Source of the DNA: JBDTRY01 sp039931435
Lineage (GTDB): Bacteria > Acidobacteriota > Thermoanaerobaculia > Gp7-AA8
DNA length: 15,522 nucleotides
Direction of reading: 5' to 3'
Assembly (NCBI GenBank): GCA_039931435.1
Contig: JBDTRY010000071.1
Coordinates: 1 to 15,522 of the forward strand
The notes beneath the pieces were generated by a model. The model ran no database searches and had not been told where the DNA came from. It saw only the letters and a list, made by a program, of their open reading frames with translations. This document shows, one piece after another, positions 11,950-15,522 of this stretch; positions within the stretch are counted from its first letter, which is position 1, and every line of letters begins with the position of its first letter. The position numbers were made by a program, and so were the translations under genes.

Positions 11950-14900
11950 CTAGAAGCTGAACTTCGCGGCAAGCTGAATCTGCCGCGGGTCGACACTCGA
12001 TTCGTACCCATTGACCGTTCCGAAGGAGGGCGCGGTTGAACCCGAGACCGTAGGACGGGTGAAAGTGTACTTATCCGTTGTGGCGTTGTAGGTGGCCCTG
12101 TAGTAGACCTGGTTCCCGGAGGTTACGAAGCGGTTCTTCGTGTTCAGAACATTGAAGACTTCTCCGATGAGCTCAAGGTTCATGCCCCGGCCCAGACCGA
12201 ACAGCTTGGACAGGCGCAGATCTACGTCCCACACCGACGGCTGCCGTTCAGTGTTGCGCTGGAGAAGCCTGGCACCCGAGAGGAAGTCAACGAGCTGAGC
12301 GCGGCTGAAGTTGTTCGCTGCCAGCAAGTCGATGACATTTCCGCTGCTGTCCACGAATACGGGGATGTTGCCGGACTGCTGACTGAGTCCGTTCAGACCG
12401 TTTGCCGACGTTCCGGATCCCGTGAACTGGATTCCGGCGGTGTAGGGAACGCCGGAACGCCAACTGCCGATACCGGAGACCAGGAAGCCGAGGGGAAGAT
12501 GGTAGGTGAGATCGCCGACGATGCGGTGCGGAACATCGCTGTCGCTGCGGCCCTGACTGAGAGAGGGGTTGTTCGGATCAAAGAGGAAGGAGCTGGACGT
12601 GGATCGCTCGTTTGAATCCTGGTCGATCGAACGGGAATAGGTGTAGCTGAGATCCCAGGAGAGATTGGAGTTATTCAGAGCCAGCTTGTGCGTTTCCAGT
12701 GTTACGGCTCTGTACGAGGCTTCCTCGCCGCTGAACAGCTCGCGAACGCTGCCCAAATCGGTATAGAGCCGCTGGGACCGGGTATTGGTGTCCACTGAAT
12801 AGAGGGGAAGGTTCCCGAGAGAGATGCCGAGAGGAACGGCGTTGATGTTGCGCGATCCCTGAACGTGCTTGAGTTTCGAGTAGATGCCGCCGATTCCTAC
12901 GCTCATCGTTGGTCCGAACTGCTGCTCGAACTGCAGGCTGGAGCGCCACGCTTCCTGGGCTTGGTATTCGGGGCCAAAGGTGACGATGTCGCTGGAGAAC
13001 GAAGCGAGCTGGTTGAACTGATCCGGGGACAGAACGTTGGGGAATGCCGGGCACTTGACCACTGTGGCCGTGGCGCAGGTGAGGGTGATCTGGTTGAAGT
13101 TTCCGGAGATCTGCGTCAGGGGATTCGAGAGAAGAATGTCCGGCATGTAGCCGTAGAACTTGCCCGTGCCGCCGCGCAGGACCGATCGGCCCGTTCCGAA
13201 AAGGTCGTAGGCAAAGCCCACCCGGGGAGCGATGTTGTTCGTGTCTTCGTGGAAGTTGTCGATCAATTCAGGATGCTGCGGGAAGACGTTCGTTGCCGGT
13301 TTCGGAACGGTCTGCCAGTCGTAGCGCACACCGGCGTCCACGGTCAGCTTCGTGCCGACGCGGAAGTTGTCCGTGACGAAAAACCCGTACGTATTCTGGT
13401 TCCAGGAGGTCAGACCGCCGCCCTCGCCGAAACCCTGATTGAACTGGTTGACCTTGTCCGCCAGATAGTCGGCAACGCTGCTGTAGCGGAAAATCCCGCT
13501 GCGGTTGCGGGGAAAGAGGTTGTCGATCTTCATAAGCAGCGCTTCCGCGCCACCCTTGAGGGTGTGTGTGCCCAAAGACCACTGCACCGAATCCTTGAGC
13601 TGGGTCTTTTTCTCGGTAGTGTTGTTCGGAAGGAAGTCGTTGTGTCCGAAGAAAACGTTTCCACCTACGTTGACCACGATCTCGGGGCTGTTGGTAGTAA
13701 CGGGATCGACAGGGCGCTCATCCTTGCTGTACTGGATGAGGGCCTGGTTGAAAAGGTTCGAGGTGATGATCGTTTCTGCCTGGCCGACGAGCTGGTTGAA
13801 CTTATCGGTTTCAGTGCCCTGATTGGAAAGGTCGCTACTGCTGCTCTGGTTATTGCCGTTTTCGAAGCTGGAGTAGTTGTCACGAAGAGAAAAGTGGTTG
13901 TTGTTGCCGGCGTTCCAGTCAATCTTGGCCAGATAGGTGTTCTGGTCGAAGGTCTGATCGTAGGATGTTCCCTCGGCGTAAGGCCGCCCCGTGAGAGTCT
14001 GCAGTTTGGCCAGAAAGGCGGCCTGAGTGTCCGGGGAGAGCGTTGTGAATGCGCTGCGCGTTCTGATATCCGTGGCGATGATGGGAAGTTTCTGCCGCTG
14101 AAAGTCGCCGTTGAGGAAATAGAAGAGCGTGTCGTGAATGATCGGACCGCCCACAGCGAATCCGGGCTGCGAGGAATTGCGGGCGCGGAAGCTCTCCTGC
14201 ACGGTCTGCCCGTTGGAAAGCTTGACCGGACGCGTTGCGGCCCATGACCGCTTTCTCAGAAAGTAGAAAGCCTCACCGTCGAGATCGTTCGTGCCGCTCT
14301 TGGTGATGGCGTTCAGGGTCGCTCCCACTCCCCGACCGTATTCGGCGCTGTACTGGGCACGAATGACCTGGAACTCCTTGATCGCTGCCTGCGAGAACGT
14401 GAAGGGGGCGCGCGTACCGCCGGTCTGTTCACCAAAAAAGTCGTTGTTCGAGCTGGCCCCATCGATGTTGTAGTCGGTGCCGATTCCGCGCGAGCCGTTC
14501 GAGGTGATGCGGCCGCCGAAGGTGTTGGCAATTCCCGGAGTGAGTTGCGCCAGTGAGCGGAAGTCGCGACCGAGAAGGGGGAGATTGTTGATCTGCTCCT
14601 CGGTCACGGACTGGGCCGTTCCGGAGCGCGTGGTATCGACAATAGGCGCCTCCGCGGTGACGGTCAGTGTCTCGCTCACCTGAGGCGTAAGTTTGACGTC
14701 CGCTCTCGTGGCGTTGCCCAGGAGTACGGTCACGGAGGGAACGGTGGAAGTACCGAGACCGGCCAGTTCCGCGGTAACTCGGTAGCGGCCCGGCTGGAGG
14801 AGATTGAGCACGTACGCTCCATCGCTTTCCGTGACCGCGTTCCGGGTCAGACCGGTGTCGATGTTGACGGCGGTGATCGTCACTCCGGGCAGGATCGCGC

Positions 14901-15033
14901 CCGAGCTGTCGGCGACAACGCCGCTGATGGAGCCTGTAGTCGCACTGCCGGATTGCGCGAAGGCGGATCCGCTGAACAGGAGTGTACAGATGATGGCCCC
15001 GAGAACAGCCCCGCGGCGTAAGAAAACGGACAT
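11950..15033 (-). CDS. Oar-like TonB-dependent outer-membrane receptor
   Basis: A 1027-residue outer-membrane protein. The signal peptide ends at AFA26; MSVFLRRGAVLGAIICTLLFS precedes it. Residues about 33-116 form a carboxypeptidase-regulatory-like beta domain (GSISGVVADSSGAILPGVTITAVN...GRYRVTAEL). The plug spans about 122-250 (TLTVTAEAPIVDTTRSGTAQSVTEEQINNLPLLGRDF...NIDGASSNNDFFGEQ...YSAEYGRGVGATLNAITKSGTN). The rest is a beta-barrel ending in LAAKFSF with a C-terminal aromatic for outer-membrane assembly. This architecture is expanded in Acidobacteriota, and its substrates are mostly unknown; peptides, glycans or metal chelates are all possible. The start at 15033 has AGGAGG 4 nt upstream. 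The frame extends to 15135 but the extra residues are not secretory. The downstream terminator isolates it from the phosphatase gene. Confidence 0.93.
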   Translation of the reverse strand: MSVFLRRGAVLGAIICTLLFSGSAFAQSGSATTGSISGVVADSSGAILPGVTITAVNIDTGLTRNAVTESDGAYVLNLLQPGRYRVTAELAGLGTSTVPSVTVLLGNATRADVKLTPQVSETLTVTAEAPIVDTTRSGTAQSVTEEQINNLPLLGRDFRSLAQLTPGIANTFGGRITSNGSRGIGTDYNIDGASSNNDFFGEQTGGTRAPFTFSQAAIKEFQVIRAQYSAEYGRGVGATLNAITKSGTNDLDGEAFYFLRKRSWAATRPVKLSNGQTVQESFRARNSSQPGFAVGGPIIHDTLFYFLNGDFQRQKLPIIATDIRTRSAFTTLSPDTQAAFLAKLQTLTGRPYAEGTSYDQTFDQNTYLAKIDWNAGNNNHFSLRDNYSSFENGNNQSSSSDLSNQGTETDKFNQLVGQAETIITSNLFNQALIQYSKDERPVDPVTTNSPEIVVNVGGNVFFGHNDFLPNNTTEKKTQLKDSVQWSLGTHTLKGGAEALLMKIDNLFPRNRSGIFRYSSVADYLADKVNQFNQGFGEGGGLTSWNQNTYGFFVTDNFRVGTKLTVDAGVRYDWQTVPKPATNVFPQHPELIDNFHEDTNNIAPRVGFAYDLFGTGRSVLRGGTGKFYGYMPDILLSNPLTQISGNFNQITLTCATATVVKCPAFPNVLSPDQFNQLASFSSDIVTFGPEYQAQEAWRSSLQFEQQFGPTMSVGIGGIYSKLKHVQGSRNINAVPLGISLGNLPLYSVDTNTRSQRLYTDLGSVRELFSGEEASYRAVTLETHKLALNNSNLSWDLSYTYSRSIDQDSNERSTSSSFLFDPNNPSLSQGRSDSDVPHRIVGDLTYHLPLGFLVSGIGSWRSGVPYTAGIQFTGSGTSANGLNGLSQQSGNIPVFVDSSGNVIDLLAANNFSRAQLVDFLSGARLLQRNTERQPSVWDVDLRLSKLFGLGRGMNLELIGEVFNVLNTKNRFVTSGNQVYYRATYNATTDKYTFTRPTVSGSTAPSFGTVNGYESSVDPRQIQLAAKFSF

Positions 15034-15106
15034 GATTCCTCCTGGAGTTAGGTGGGGGTGGTGTGAATTGAACATGATATGGGTCAACCCGGCGAAACTT
15101 TTAGGA

Positions 15107-15135
15107 AACCTATCGCATGTGGCGACTTTTCTCAA
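15107..15135 (-). promoter_or_regulatory. Weak promoter candidate for the TonB-receptor gene
   Basis: On the minus strand TTGAGA (15130-15135) and TAGGTT (15107-15112) are 17 bp apart, which would give a leader of about 65 nt before the receptor start. A TTGACC nearer the gene (15084-15089) lacks a matching -10. Low-confidence motif match in the 139-bp gap after rho. Confidence 0.25.
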
Positions 15136-15172
15136 CGGAGAACTGGGAAAGAGGAGGTGAATTTGGAGTGCA

Positions 15173-15522
15173 TCAGAAGCTCTTCAGGAAGGCCTCGTTG
15201 GTCGGAAATTTCTGGAGTCTCTCCAGGAGCATGCGCATGGCCTGCGTCGGGTCGGTGCCGGCCAGGGCACGGCGCAGAGTATGGATTTTGGCCAGATGCG
15301 GGGCGGAGAGCAATTTTTCTTCTTTTCGCGTCCCTGTCTGCCCGATGTTCATGGCCGGGAAAATGCGCCGCTCGAACAGTCCCCGATCGAGCAGGACTTC
15401 CGTATTTCCCGTCCCCTTGAACTCCTGGAAGATGACCTCGTCCATGCGCGATCCGGTGTCCACCAGGGCCGTGGCGATGATGGTCAGTGATCCCCAGTCC
15501 TCGGCCTTGCGCGCTGCACCGA
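15173..15522 (-). CDS. rho: Transcription termination factor Rho, C-terminal part (truncated by window edge)
   Basis: The last 115 residues of Rho; the gene enters from beyond 15522, so its start is not seen. The frame is open to the window edge (GAARKAEDWGSLTIIATALVDTGSRMDEVIF). Rho-specific motifs are DTGSRMDEVIFQEFKGTGN (R-loop region), LDRGLFERRIFPA with the arginine-finger position, TGTRKEEKLL and the closing TNEAFLKSF. Rho is the hexameric RNA-dependent ATPase that ends transcription and is normally single-copy. The stop at 15173 is followed by a 139-bp gap before the TonB-receptor gene on the same strand; no intrinsic terminator is obvious there. Confidence 0.95.
   Translation of the reverse strand, partial: GAARKAEDWGSLTIIATALVDTGSRMDEVIFQEFKGTGNTEVLLDRGLFERRIFPAMNIGQTGTRKEEKLLSAPHLAKIHTLRRALAGTDPTQAMRMLLERLQKFPTNEAFLKSF

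Noticed and set aside
12865..14247. 460-codon open frame on the plus strand
   Set aside because: Antisense to the beta-barrel part of the TonB receptor, with no domain or start signal.
15034..15135. 34-codon N-terminal extension of the TonB receptor
   Set aside because: Not secretory in character; ATG 15033 has an AGGAGG site and starts the signal peptide.

Overview
The window is a GC-rich bacterial chromosomal segment carrying ordinary chromosomal genes: a tRNA-Glu, a tRNA-dihydrouridine synthase, RimO, an HtrA/Deg protease and the C-terminal end of Rho. The large Oar-like TonB-dependent receptor with an N-terminal carboxypeptidase-regulatory-like domain, two secreted phosphatase-superfamily enzymes and a secreted TPR-DUF1579-type protein suggest an Acidobacteriota-like organism. 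That placement is inference from gene content, not from a marker phylogeny. No transposase, integrase, phage gene or CRISPR array is visible.

Layout. 1-2095: tRNA-Glu (minus), a stand-alone GAF-like sensory module (plus), and a lipoprotein phosphoesterase (minus) that diverges from the next gene. 2096-4784: three plus-strand genes, namely a TupA-type tungstate-binding protein behind a near-textbook ModE-type operator, a TPR/DUF1579-like secreted protein, and an AraC-family regulator. 4785-5398: a 614-bp non-coding gap between convergent genes, filled with nested inverted repeats and ending in a terminator. 5399-6922: periplasmic serine protease HtrA (minus). 7109-9802: dus and rimO (plus), separated by a repeat-rich spacer. 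9803-10212: three tandem 133-bp REP-like units between convergent rimO and a PafA-like alkaline phosphatase. 10213-15033: the phosphatase and the TonB-dependent receptor (minus), separated by a strong terminator. 15173-15522: the end of rho (minus), truncated by the window edge.

The genes do not form one pathway. The themes are RNA modification (dus, rimO), envelope quality control (htrA), phosphate release (two phosphatases) and uptake of scarce nutrients (TupA, TonB receptor).

The most interesting non-coding signal is the set of short palindromic repeats. They sit at gene 3' ends, are nested inside one another, supply the stop codons of rimO and dus, and show paired base changes that keep each arm's own hairpin. 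The best regulatory signal is the tupA control region. A 24-bp ModE-like palindrome lies just upstream of a -10-like hexamer, and that hexamer is placed so that transcription would begin at the ATG itself.
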